Shown in pieces: positions 1 to 10,216 of a stretch of DNA of 64,000 nucleotides. The stretch is from Ascidia mentula (Eukaryota; Chordata; Ascidiacea; Phlebobranchia; Ascidiidae), in contig OX387203.1 in the NCBI GenBank assembly GCA_947561715.1, positions 11,532,001 through 11,596,000 on the forward strand, written 5' to 3'. The notes beneath the pieces are model-generated. The model did no database searches and had not been told where the DNA came from. It saw only the letters and a program-made list of their open reading frames with translations. The translations under genes were made by a program, and so were the position numbers. Within the stretch, counting starts at the first letter, position 1. Each line of letters starts with the position of its first letter.

Positions 1-929
1 TGATTTTTATGCATAAAACCGGCACATATTATTCATCTAGTTTTTTAATTGACTGGGGACCTTTGCTTGTGCATTTGCTTATTTTAGTTTACTTTCAACA
101 GGTTCTTGCCACCCAAGCAGCAAAAACAATGTCACAATGACAGGAGCATGAACTGTCTGAAAACATTGGCATCCTTATCGACAAAACAATAAAGGTGAAG
201 GAAGAAATGCGGAGGATTGGTGACCGAATTCAGAGAATGGAAACTCTGACAGAAAAAAAACACATGTGTGGCAGAAAAGTTTTTGCCGCAATCAGCTGTC
301 AACGAAGAACATCTGATGGCTCTACTTACTAAACCAAATGTGAGCTTTCTTTTTACCTAATGCACTGAGGCTTTTGTCTCCATGCTTTACACTGTAAATG
401 ACATCTGCTATACATTTCAATCATTTTGTATGTTGATACTTTTCAAAGGGACAAAGTAAAACTTGCCCAAGTGATGGACATGGACCAACTTCGTGGCACC
501 TTCCGGAATTCTGTAAAGCTGTTTATGACAAAACACCTGGCTCTTCAATTTTGTTTTGGCGCAGGAAAACAAAAATCCCATTCAAATCACATCCTCTGTT
601 GGCATTTATGTTGGGTGAGTCAAATTGCTTTGGAAATCTCACAAGACACGCCACACTGCGGGCCTCATTGTAAAGCCTTCCGATTGTGAAGTTGTCACAA
701 CTTTCACATATTTAATTCCCACATGTCAAATATTTAATTTCTGTGCACGATAGAATGTTACCAAAATTTTAACTAAATCATATGTTTTATGTTCTGCAGA
801 CGCATTGAAAGATGGAAGACGCAGGCAGTGAAATACCAAGAAATCGCCACGGCGGGGAAACGAGTTTTACCTGGAGTTGTTGCCGGAGTGACGAAAGAAT
901 ATCAAGAAACGGCAATCAATCCTCAATAA
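1..929 (+). pseudogene. DUF4806-type transposon ORF2 remnant, copy 1, 3' exons only
   Basis: This is the 3' portion of the second transposon gene. The window opens inside an intron whose acceptor CAG ends at 101. The exon from 102 encodes a charged, probably coiled-coil stretch (HELSENIGILIDKT around 150-185), but the frame is broken: the frame entered from the acceptor meets TGA near 137. After a likely intron (about 340-448) comes the DUF4806-like exon (about 449-614; residues MDQLRGTFRNSVKLF and KHLALQF). A strong donor GTGAGT at 615 and an acceptor TTCTGCAG ending at 799 bound the last intron. The final exon, 800-929, carries RIERWKTQAVKYQEIATAGK and stops at TAA 927-929. The function of DUF4806 proteins in transposons is not known to me. 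Splice sites are inferred from consensus and from the same layout in the other copies. Confidence 0.6.
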
Positions 930-1037
930 AGCCCACCACGTCCCAGAGTACATAGTTTCCTCGAACAGTGCACTTCAAGTTACTCCGTACTTCCACTGCG
1001 CTTGCCACTGTATTTTTATTTGTGTGTTGTTATTTTC

Positions 1038-1043
1038 AATAAA
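1038..1043 (+). terminator. polyadenylation signal AATAAA, copy 1
   Basis: AATAAA lies 109 bp after the stop codon of the ORF2 remnant and is kept at the same place in the other two copies, which supports it as the 3' end signal of the transposon transcript. Confidence 0.5.
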
Positions 1044-1298
1044 ATAGTATGTTAATTTAAGTCGTGTTACGTGCGAGACGGTGAAGTAGCGAGTTTGATG
1101 AGGTCATATTTTGAAAGCAGCCAGGCAATATCATTATGTTCGGTAAACGCACGCCGAAAGCTCGCTCGGCCAAGCTTGGATTTGTTCAATTGTAGAACAT
1201 ACGCCGAACATATATCCAACATTTAAGTACGGTGAACATGCGTCGCCCAAGCTTGATGCCAAACGTATCTTGACATAAAGTGACAAGGGCCGTGCCTA

Positions 1299-1312
1299 AA
1301 TTTATGACTGGG
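1299..1312. repeat. Right terminal inverted repeat, copy 1
   Basis: AATTTATGACTGGG. Read inward from the end it is CCCAGTCATAAATT, matching the left terminus of copy 2 at 13 of 14 positions. Confidence 0.85.
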
Positions 1313-2140
1313 AAAGCTTGTACTGCTAAAAAATATTTTTTATCGAAAAGTCATATACTGCAAAATGGACAAGTGCTGAAATCTCATAGTTACATACGTT
1401 GTGCAACCGCAAAAGCAATACTGGAGTATCAGCGTTTTCCACTGTATAATAAAGCTTGTACCGCAAAAAAATATTTTTTATCGAAAAGTCATATACTGCA
1501 AAATGGACAAGTGCTGAAATCTCATAGTTACATACGTTGTGCAACCGCAAAAGCAATACTGGAGTATCAACGTTTTCACTGTATAATAAAGCTTGTACTG
1601 CAAAAAAATTTTTTTTGCCGAAAAGTCATACACTGCAAAATGGACAAGTGCTGAAATCTCATAGTTACATACGTTGTGCAACCGCAAAAGCAATACTGGA
1701 GTATCAGCGTTTTCCACTGTATAATAAAGCTTGTACTGCAAAAAAATATTTTTTATCGAAAGGTCATATACTGCAAAATGGACAAGTGCTGAAATCGCAT
1801 AGTTACATACTTTGTGCAACCGCAAAAGCAATACTGGAGTATCAGCGTTTTCCACTGTATAATAAAGCTTGTACTGCAAAAAAATATTTTTCATCGAAAA
1901 GTCATATACTGCAAAATGGACAAGTGCTGAAATCGCATAGTTACATACGTTGTGCAACCGCAAAAGCAATACTGGAGTATCAGCGTTTTCCACTGTATAA
2001 TAAAGCTTGTACTGCAAAAAATTATTTTTCTTCGAAAAGTCATACACTGCAAAATGGACAAGTGCTGAAATCTCATAGTTACATACGTTGTGAAGCTGAA
2101 AAACAATACTGGAGTATCAGCGTTTTCCACTGTATAATAA
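1313..2140. repeat. 138-bp satellite, six monomers between transposon copies 1 and 2
   Basis: There are 828 bp, exactly six units. The array starts with AAAGCTTGTACTGCT directly after the transposon end and stops at TATAATAA, where copy 2 begins. It contains rare variants useful as markers: ACTGCTAAAAAA (about 1322), GTACCGC (about 1458), TCAACGTTTTCAC (about 1568), TTTTTTTGCCG (about 1612), and GTGAAGCTGAAAAAC (about 2090). Apparent open frames on both strands come from the monomer length being a multiple of three. Confidence 0.97.
2139..2140. repeat. 2-bp target site duplication AA, left side of copy 2
   Basis: The left flank ends TATAATAA and the right flank (5597) starts AAAGCTTG. Taking out the element and one AA restores the usual monomer sequence TATAATAAAGCTTG exactly, so AA is duplicated (partner 5597-5598). 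Confidence 0.75.
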
Positions 2141-2154
2141 CCCAGTCAAAAATT
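2141..2154. repeat. Left terminal inverted repeat, copy 2
   Basis: CCCAGTCAAAAATT. It pairs with 5583-5596 with one mismatch, at the ninth base. Confidence 0.85.
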
Positions 2155-2310
2155 ATCTACCCCTTTAGTATGGGCCTAGCTTGGTTTAAGCTCTGTTTAG
2201 TGCGTTTAAGCTTGACACGGCCAATCAGCACTTATTCGGACGTCAGCCAAACTTATACGTTCGGTTTACGAATGGTGCGCCGTGCTTAAGTTTGCATAAT
2301 TTCCCCCTGC
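2155..2310. promoter_or_regulatory. Left subterminal region with short repeated motifs
   Basis: It contains repeated short motifs in both orientations, such as GTGCGTTTAAGCTTG, TTCGGTTTACGAA and GCCGTGCTTAAG. Related forms (GTAAACGCACGCCGAA, CCAAGCTTGG, TTTAAGTACGGTG) occur at the opposite end. CACTA-type elements are known to carry subterminal repeats that bind their own transposase accessory protein; that role here is inferred. Confidence 0.5.
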
Positions 2311-2826
2311 GCAAAATAATTTTGAAGTGTAATACGGTGCTTGAAGGTGAGTTTCGTCGGCGGGAGTTTTTCTGTGTATACCTGTGTCACACATATCATA
2401 TTGTTTTGTCATAAGGTGGGCATAGAAGCATGAAGTTGATTTTATTTTATTTTGAGGTAGTTTGGTTGTACCTCTCTTGGTGAGTTCTGCCGTGGGGTTG
2501 TGACACCTGCAGTTTTGGAGAGCAAATTATTGTCAGTGATTTTTACCATAATATTTGTTGATTTTGCGAGCTAACTAAAATGTTTGTTTTTTTAAATATT
2601 ACAAAGCGAAGCTGATGCGTTGATTCGTCATGGTTGGATGAACAACAAGCAGGCAGGGCAGGCTAGGAGGCTTGGCTTTCTCCTAACCCTAACTGCGTAA
2701 TGAGTTTGTTCTAATGACTTGACGGCGGGAAACCTTGTCTAAATTGACAGGTGGTTTACGACAGCAGTTGTTTTATGTCAGGTATTTCTGTTTAATATAC
2801 TTGCGACTCAAATTTTGATCAAGGGT
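2311..2826. other. Transposon 5' non-coding stretch between left end and first transposase motif
   Basis: No convincing coding signal is visible. The stretch is shared with copy 3 in the opposite orientation with scattered substitutions and small indels. It probably represents 5' leader or promoter sequence joined to the transposase after internal deletion of the N-terminal coding part. A short CTAACCCTAAC run at 2683-2693 is absent from copy 3. Confidence 0.5.
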
Positions 2827-3880
2827 GAATACTTTGCCAATCGGGTTTGCAAGTTGGGAATAAATGCTGCAAATCGAACAGATGCAGATTTTTTCCATCA
2901 TGTTGATGGCAAACACCATGTTCGCACCTAAGTGCTTGCTGCTTTTAATGCGGAACTGTTAGGTGGATTTGTCCTGGATTAAACGCATCTTGCATGTTTG
3001 GGTGTAATGCGTCGATTGTTAATCTGGTGGAGGGGTAGACCACGCCAGTTGCAAGTTCAGCTTTCTTCAACTGTTGTCATGTTAACGTCACCACAACCTT
3101 ACAAAATATAAGGAAGTGGTGGTGCTGTTAAAAGATAAAAATTTGCTGTGCCATAAACGTATTGTCATTTTCTGCATTTTTCTTTAGCTATGAGAAGTTT
3201 GTTGTCGCCAAACATTAACACACATGAGTTTTCGTTATGTGTCCAAATGCTAAAAGACTTTGTTAGCAAATCTTCACATATTTATGGTAAAGCATTTGTC
3301 AGTTACAATGTTCATTGTTTGATCCACTTGTGTAATGATTATGAAAAACATGGTTCATTGGAAAACATTGGCTGTTTTCAATTTGAAAATTACTTGGGTT
3401 GTTTGAAAAAAAGTTTGAAATCTGGCTACAAACCTATGCAACAAATTGCAAGATTTGCATTTTATGAAAACCAAACTTCCCATTATATGTTTCCTATTTC
3501 CATATGATATCCCCTCGCAAAACTGTCAAAGCAATAGTGCAAATTAACCAAATAGTAAATTTCCCTCCAAGTGTTCCTTTCACACACAATAACAAGGTTT
3601 GTGGATTGGCCAATAGCAATTTTACAACAAAAATCAGCGACTCGACCATTTCACAAAGCAATGATATTTATCGACTTTGTGACATTTACACTATTGATTC
3701 TTGGTTGCATATTGTCGTTCAAAAACAATTGTCGTCTTTTCAAAAAACCTTGTCAACTTAAAACATGTCGGAATTTACAAAGTGTGTGGTTTTTATGGGG
3801 ATAATGATCAAATTAGAAGGTGCATTCTGTTGCCATATAAAGGACATTTTGTTGCCATTAATTTGCTTGATGCCACATGA
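2827..3880 (+). pseudogene. CACTA/EnSpm-type (TNP2/DUF4218-like) transposase, C-terminal remnant, copy 2
   Basis: This is the remnant of the enzyme that cuts the element's ends. Visible blocks in order: NRTDADFF then VDGKHHVR (to about 2925); a stop; HLACLGVMRRLL (2986-3021); an internal deletion near 3110 that removes the WKATEFR block kept in copy 3; the open stretch 3190-3507 with VSYNVHCLIHLCNDYEKHG, SLENIGCFQFENYL and MQQIARF; and a C-terminal tail ending ILLPYKGHFVAINLLDAT at TGA 3878-3880. The blocks lie in more than one frame with stops between them. The N-terminal half, expected to hold most catalytic acidic residues, is absent. Family assignment rests on block order and sequence, which match animal CACTA/EnSpm transposases as I know them. 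No function remains. Confidence 0.75.
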
Positions 3881-3912
3881 TATATCTGCATGTATGTTTG
3901 TTTCTTCCACAG

Positions 3913-5213
3913 TACATTAGAATGAAAAATTTTGTTTGTATAAAATCCCCAAAGGCTGGATGGTCGGCACCAATGCATGTAAGTGGACACCCATCAATTT
4001 GGATGTATAAAGATTCTTGAAAAATGAAATTTCTGTGGATGCAGCTTGGCAGACGTGTCCTTCCACCATTCTTTGTGAAGGGAGTAAGTTGTGTATTTGT
4101 GCCAAATAATTGTGCATTTTTGTTTCATGCACTTTGTTCTTTTCAGGCACAAATGCCCGTTGTTTGAAAAGAAAATGTAGATCTGCTGATCTGGAAAGGG
4201 ACATTCTAATGAGCGAATCCACTGAAAGCAGTTCTTCTTCCACGATACCTCTCTTGCAAAAAAAGGTGTCCATAAACCTTGTGCTGATTTTTATGCATAA
4301 AACCGGCACATATTATTCATCTAGTTTTTTAATTGACTGGGGACCTTTGCTTGTGCATTTGCTTATTTTAGTTTACTTTCAACAGGTTCTTGCCACCCAA
4401 GCAGCAAAAACAATGTCACAATGACAGGAGCATGAACTGTCTGAAAACATTGGCATCCTTATCGACAAAACAATAAAGGTGAAGGAAGAAATGCGGAGGA
4501 TTGGTGACCGAATTCAGAGAATGGAAACTCTGACAGAAAAAAAACACATGTGTGGCAGAAAAGTTTTTGCCGCAATCAGCTGTCAACGAAGAACATCTGA
4601 TGGCTCTACTTACTAAACCAAATGTGAGCTTTCTTTTTACCTAATGCACTGAGGCTTTTGTCTCCATGCTTTACACTGTAAATGACATCTGCTATACATT
4701 TCAATCATTTTGTATGTTGATACTTTTCAAAGGGACAAAGTAAAACTTGCCCAAGTGATGGACATGGACCAACTTCGTGGCACCTTCCGGAATTCTGTAA
4801 AGCTGTTTATGACAAAACACCTGGCTCTTCAATTTTGTTTTGGCGCAGGAAAACAAAAATCCCATTCAAATCACATCCTCTGTTGGCATTTATGTTGGGT
4901 GAGTCAAATTGCTTTGGAAATCTCACAAGACACGCCACACTGCGGGCCTCATTGTAAAGCCTTCCGATTGTGAAGTTGTCACAACTTTCACATATTTAAT
5001 TCCCACATGTCAAATATTTAATTTCTGTGCACGATAGAATGTTACCAAAATTTTAACTAAATCATATGTTTTATGTTCTGCAGACGCATTGAAAGATGGA
5101 AGACGCAGGCAGTGAAATACCAAGAAATCGCCACGGCGGGGAAACGAGTTTTACCTGGAGTTGTTGCCGGAGTGACGAAAGAATATCAAGAAACGGCAAT
5201 CAATCCTCAATAA
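3913..5213 (+). pseudogene. Transposon ORF2 remnant, spliced, W..WxP-type N-terminus and DUF4806-like C-terminus, copy 2
   Basis: The second gene of the element lies 3' of the transposase. A splice acceptor (TTCTTCCACAG, ending 3912) precedes the first exon, which has PKGWMVGTNACKWTPINL and DAAWQTCPSTILCEG, a tryptophan-rich block seen at the start of similar transposon proteins. Introns inferred from consensus: 4084-4146 (GTAAGT...TTTTCAG, 63 bp), 4266-4385, 4624-4732 and 4899-5083 (GTGAGT...TTCTGCAG). Exon 2 is lysine, arginine and serine rich (RCLKRKCRSADLERD, ESTESSSSS). Exon 3 is probably a coiled coil but has a frame break and TGA near 4421. Exon 4 is DUF4806-like (LAQVMDMDQLRGTFRNSVK). 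The last exon ends at TAA 5211-5213. Its role in transposition is unknown to me; a DNA-binding or accessory role is only a guess. Frameshifts and stops make it a pseudogene. Confidence 0.6.
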
Positions 5214-5321
5214 AGCCCACCACGTCCCAGAGTACATAGTTTCCTCGAACAGTGCACTTCAAGTTACTCCGTACTTCCACTGCGCTTGCCACTGTATTTT
5301 TATTTGTGTGTTGTTATTTTC

Positions 5322-5327
5322 AATAAA
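5322..5327 (+). terminator. polyadenylation signal AATAAA, copy 2
   Basis: AATAAA lies 109 bp after the ORF2 stop, in a T-rich context, and is conserved in all three copies. Confidence 0.5.
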
Positions 5328-5423
5328 ATAGTATGTTAATTTAAGTCGTGTTACGTGCGAGACGGTGAAGTAGCGAGTTTGATGAGGTCATATTTTGAAA
5401 GCAGCCAGGCAATATCATTATGT

Positions 5424-5582
5424 TCGGTAAACGCACGCCGAAAGCTCGCTCGGCCAAGCTTGGATTTGTTCAATTGTAGAACATACGCCGAACATATATC
5501 CAACATTTAAGTACGGTGAACATGCGTCGCCCAAGCTTGATGCCAAACGTATCTTGACATAAAGTGACAAGGGCCGTGCCTA
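5424..5582. promoter_or_regulatory. Right subterminal region with short repeated motifs
   Basis: Motifs include TTCGGTAAACGCACGCCGAA, CGGCCAAGCTTGG, ATACGCCGAACATA, TTTAAGTACGGTGAACATG and GCCCAAGCTTGATG. Several are inverted or variant forms of motifs in the left subterminal region. The layout resembles CACTA-type subterminal repeats; binding is inferred, not shown. Confidence 0.5.
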
Positions 5583-5596
5583 AATTTATGACTGGG
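5583..5596. repeat. Right terminal inverted repeat, copy 2
   Basis: AATTTATGACTGGG, the reverse complement of the left terminus with one mismatch. The target duplication AA follows at 5597-5598. Confidence 0.85.
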
Positions 5597-8225
5597 AAAG
5601 CTTGTACTGCTAAAAAATATTTTTTATCGAAAAGTCATATACTGCAAAATGGACAAGTGCTGAAATCTCATAGTTACATACGTTGTGCAACCGCAAAAGC
5701 AATACTGGAGTATCAGCGTTTTCCACTGTATAATAAAGCTTGTACCGCAAAAAAATATTTTTTATCGAAAAGTCATATACTGCAAAATGGACAAGTGCTG
5801 AAATCTCATAGTTACATACGTTGTGCAACCGCAAAAGCAATACTGGAGTATCAACGTTTTCACTGTATAATAAAGCTTGTACTGCAAAAAAATTTTTTTT
5901 GCCGAAAAGTCATACACTGCAAAATGGACAAGTGCTGAAATCTCATAGTTACATACGTTGTGCAACCGCAAAAGCAATACTGGAGTATCAGCGTTTTCCA
6001 CTGTATAATAAAGCTTGTACTGCAAAAAAATATTTTTTATCGAAAGGTCATATACTGCAAAATGGACAAGTGCTGAAATCGCATAGTTACATACTTTGTG
6101 CAACCGCAAAAGCAATACTGGAGTATCAGCGTTTTCCACTGTATAATAAAGCTTGTACTGCAAAAAAATATTTTTCATCGAAAAGTCATATACTGCAAAA
6201 TGGACAAGTGCTGAAATCGCAAAGTTACATACGTTGTGCAACCGCAAAAGCAATACTGGAGTATCAGCGTTTTCCACTGTATAATAAAAAGCTTGTACTG
6301 CAAAAAAATATTTTTTATCGAAAAGTCATATACTGCAAAATGGACAAGTGCTGAAATCGCATAGTTACATACGTTGTGCAACCGCAAAAGCAATACTGGA
6401 GTATCAGCGTTTTCCACTGTATAATAAAGCTTGTACTGCAAAAAAATTATTTTTCATCGAAAAGTCATACACTGCAAAATGGACAAGTGCTGAAATCTCA
6501 TAGTTGCATACGTTGTGCAACCGCAAAAGCAATACTGGAGTATCAGCGTTTTCCACTGTATAATAAAGCTTGTACTGCAAAAAATATTTTTCATCGAAAA
6601 ATCATATACTGCAAAATGGACAAGTGCTGAAATCGCTCAGTTACATACGTTGTGCAACCGCAAAAGCAATACTGGAGTATCAGCGTTTTCCACTGTATAA
6701 TAAAGCTTGTACTGCAAAAAAATATTTTTTATCGAAAAGTCATATACTGCAAAATGGACAAGTGCTGAAATCTCATAGTTACATACGTTGTGCAACCGCA
6801 AAAGCAATACTGGAGTATCAGCGTTTTCCACTATATAATAAAGCTTGTACTGCAAAAAAATATTTTTTATCGAAAAGTCATATACTGCAAAATGGACAAG
6901 TGCTGAAATCGCATAGTTACATACGTTGTGCAGCCGCAAAAGCAATACTGGAGTATCAGCGTTTTCCACTGTATAATAAAGCTTGTACTGAAAAAAATAT
7001 TTTTCATCGAAAAGTCATATACTGCAAAATGGACAAGTGCTGAAATCGCATAGTTACATACGTTGTGCAACCGCAAAAGCAATACTGGAGTATCAGCGTT
7101 TTCCACAGTATAATAAAGCTTGTACTGCAAAAAAATATTTTTTATCGAAAAGTCATATACTGCAAAATGGACAAGTGCTGAAATCTCACAGTTACATACG
7201 TTGTGCAACCGCAAAAGCAATACTGGAGTATCAGCGTTTTCCACAGTATAATAAAGCTTGTACTGCAAAAAAATATTTTTTATCGAAAAGTCATATACTG
7301 CAAAATAGACAAGTGCTGAAATCGCATAGTTACATACGTTGTGCAACCGCAAAAGCAATACTGGAGTATCAGCGTTTTCCACTGTATAATAAAGCTTGTA
7401 CTGCAAAAAAATATTTTTCATCGAAAAGTCATATACTGCAAAATGGACAAGTGCTGAAATCGCATAGTTACATACGTTGTGCAACCGCAAAAGCAATACT
7501 GGAGTATCAGCGTTTTCCACTGTATAATAAAGCTTGTACTGCAAAAAATTATTTTTTGTCGAAAAATCATACACTGCAAAATGGACAAGTGCTGAAATCT
7601 CATAGTTACATACGTTGTGCAACCGAAAAAGCAATACTGGAGTATCAGCGTTTTCCACAGTATAATAAAGCTTATACTGCAAAAAAATATTTTTTATCGA
7701 AAAGTCATATACTGCAAAATGGACAAGTGCTGAAATCTCATAGTTACATACGTTGTGCAACCGCAAAAGCAATACTGGAGTATCAGCGTTTTCCACTGTA
7801 TAATAAAGCTTGTACTGCAAAAAAATATTTTTTATCGAAAAGTCATACACTGCAAAATGGACAAGTGCTGAAATCTCATAGTTACATACGTTGTGCAACC
7901 GCAAAAGCAATACTGGAGTATCAGCGTTTTCCACTGTATAATAAAAAGCTTGTACTGCAAAAAAATATTTTTTATCGAAAAGTCATATACTGCAAAATGG
8001 ACAAGTGCTGAAATCGCATAGTTACATACGTTGTGCCACCGCAAAAGCAATACTGGAGCATCAGCGTTTTCCACTGTATGATAAAGCTTGTACTGAAAAA
8101 AATTATTTTTCATCGAAAAGTCATATACTGCAAAATGGACAAGTGCTGAAATTGCACAGTTACATACGTTGTGCAACCGCAAAAGCAATACTGGAGTATC
8201 AGCGTTTTCCACTGTATAATAAAGC

Positions 8226-10216
8226 TTGTACTGCAAAAATTATTTTTCTTCGAAAAGTCATACACTGCAAAATGGACAAGTGCTGAAATCTCATAGTTAC
8301 ATACGTTGTGCAACCGCAAAAACAATACTGGAGTATCAGCGTTTTCCACTGTATAATAAAGCTTGTACTGCAAAAAAATATTTTTTATCGAAAAGTCATA
8401 TACTGCAAAATGGACAAGTGCTGAAATCGCATAGTTACATACGTTGTGCAACCGCAAAAGCAATACTGGAGTATCAGCGTTTTCCACTGTATAATAAAGC
8501 TTGTACTGCAAAAAATTATTTTTTGTCGAAAAGTCATACACTGCAAAATGGACAAGTGCTGAAATCTCATAGTTACATACGTTGTGCAACCGCAAAAGCA
8601 ATACTGGAGTATCAGCGTTTTCCACTGTATAATAAAGCTTGTACTGCAAAAAAATATTTTTTATCGAAAAGTCATATACTGCAAAATGGACAAGTGCTGA
8701 AATCGCATAGTTACATACGTTGTGCAACCGCAAAAGCAATACTGGAGTATCAGCGTTTTCCACTGTATAATAAAGCTTGTACTGCAAAAAATTATTTTTT
8801 GTCGAAAAGTCATACACTGCAAAATGGACAAGTGCTGAAATCTCATAGTTACATACGTTGTGCAACCGCAAAAGCAATACTGGAGTATCAGCGTTTTCCA
8901 CTGTATAATAAAGTTTGTACTGCAAAAAAATATTTTTTATCGAAAAGTCATATACTGCAAAATGGACAAGTGCTGAAATCGCATAGTTACATACGTTGTG
9001 CAACCGCAAAAGCAATACTGGAGTATCAGCGTTTTCCACTGTATAATAAAGCTTGTACTGCAAAAAAATATTTTTTGTCGAAAAGTCATACACTGCAAAA
9101 TGGACAAGTGCTGAAATCTCATAGTTACATACGTTGTGCAACGGCAAAAGCAATACTGGAGTATCAGCGTTTTCCACTGTATAATAAAGCTTGTACTGCA
9201 AAAATTATTTTTCTTCGAAAAGTCATACACTGCAAAATGGACAAGTGCTGAAATCTCATAGTTACATACGTTGTGCAACCGCAAAAACAATACTGGAGTA
9301 TCAGCGTTTTCCACTGTATAATAAAGCATGTACTGCAAAAAAATATTTTTTATCGAAAAGTCATATACTGCAAAATGGACAAGTGCTGAAATCGCATAGT
9401 TACATACGTTGTGCAACCGCAAAAGCAATACTGGAGTATCAGCGTTTTCCACTGTATAATAAAGCTTGTACTGCAAAAAATTATTTTTTGTCGAAAAGTC
9501 ATACACTGCAAAATGGACAAGTGCTGAAATCTCATAGTTACATAGGTTGTGCAACCGCAAAAGCAATACTGGAGTATCAGCGTTTTCCACTGTATAATAA
9601 AGCTTGTACTGCAAAAAAATATTTTTTATCGAAAAGTCATATACTGCAAAATGGACAAGTGCTGAAATCGCATAGTTACATACGTTGTGCAACCGCAAAA
9701 GCAATACTGGAGTATCAGCGTTTTCCACTGTATAATAAAGCTTGTACTGCAAAAAATTATTTTTTGTCGAAAAGTCATACACTGCAAAATGGACAAGTGC
9801 TGAAATCTCATAGTTACATACGTTGTGCAACCGCAAAAGCAATACTGGAGTATCAGCGTTTTCCACTGTATAATAAAGCTTGTACTGCAAAAAAATATTT
9901 TTTATCGAAAAGTCATATACTGCAAAATGGACAAGTGCTGAAATCGCATAGTTACATACGTTGTGCAACCGCAAAAGCAATACTGGAGTATCAGCGTTTT
10001 CCACTGTATAATAAAGCTTGTACTGCAAAAAATTATTTTTTGTCGAAAAGTCATACACTGCAAAATGGACAAGTGCTGAAATCTCATAGTTACATACGTT
10101 GTGCAACCGCAAAAGCAATACTGGAGTATCAGCGTTTTCCACTGTATAATAAAGCTTGTATGGCAAAAATTATTTTTCTTCGAAAAGTCATACACTGCAA
10201 AATGGACAAGTGCTGA
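8226..10216 (+). repeat. Seven-monomer higher-order repeat, two adjacent units of 965 bp
   Basis: Two consecutive 965-bp units (seven monomers, one of them 137 bp) show the same monomer order, alternating types A and B and ending with a 137-bp unit. The same 965-bp spacing recurs at 14975-16965, 46.6-49.0 kb and 58.9-60.9 kb. Confidence 0.8.

Larger units (their letters stand above)
1..1312 (+). mobile_element. CACTA/EnSpm-like DNA transposon, copy 1, right-hand part (cut by window start)
   Basis: This segment matches 4285-5596 of transposon copy 2 base for base as far as I could compare, so it is the right-hand 1.3 kb of the same element with its left part outside the window. It ends at 1312 with the terminal sequence AATTTATGACTGGG, and the satellite starts directly after it. 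It holds the 3' half of the element's second gene (DUF4806-type exon, last exon, polyadenylation signal) and the right subterminal region. The identity with copy 2 means the two arose by a very recent duplication rather than two insertions, or that the assembly repeated the segment. Because the left end is not visible, its own target duplication cannot be tested. Confidence 0.85.
2141..5596 (+). mobile_element. CACTA/EnSpm-like DNA transposon, copy 2, both ends present, defective
   Basis: The element is 3456 bp long with 14-bp imperfect terminal inverted repeats (CCCAGTCA then A or T then AAATT) and a 2-bp target duplication, inserted in the satellite. It carries a left subterminal region, a decayed transposase remnant (2827-3880), a second spliced gene remnant with a DUF4806-like exon (3913-5213), a polyadenylation signal and a right subterminal region. 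The transposase motifs (HLACLGVMRRLL, VHCLIHLCNDYEKHGSL, FQFENYL) are those of animal CACTA/EnSpm (TNP2/DUF4218) transposases, and a 2-bp duplication fits that group. The termini do not start with CACTA, so the exact subfamily is open. The N-terminal catalytic half of the transposase is missing, so this copy cannot move itself. About 670 bp between the left end and the first transposase motif is non-coding. Confidence 0.82.

Noticed and set aside
426..689. Independent 87-codon genes at 426-689 and 4710-4973
   Set aside because: They are the DUF4806-like exon read through its donor site GTGAGT into the intron, in two identical transposon copies.
2683..2693. Telomere-like CTAACCCTAAC
   Set aside because: Only one and a half units, found in the 5' non-coding part of transposon copy 2 and missing from copy 3. 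Chance or a small local change.
3190..3507. Intact small gene of 105 codons
   Set aside because: It is the best preserved piece of the transposase remnant (DUF4218-like region). The upstream part in another frame and the tail after the stop belong to the same decayed gene.
3504..3761. Short open frames on both strands in 3500-4430 as separate genes
   Set aside because: They overlap each other and cover the transposase tail and ORF2 exons and introns. Only the frames consistent with those gene remnants were kept.
5597..5734. CENP-B box in the satellite
   Set aside because: I looked for the core pattern TTCG-4 bases-A-2 bases-CGGG on both strands of the typical monomer and did not find it; this does not exclude a centromeric role.
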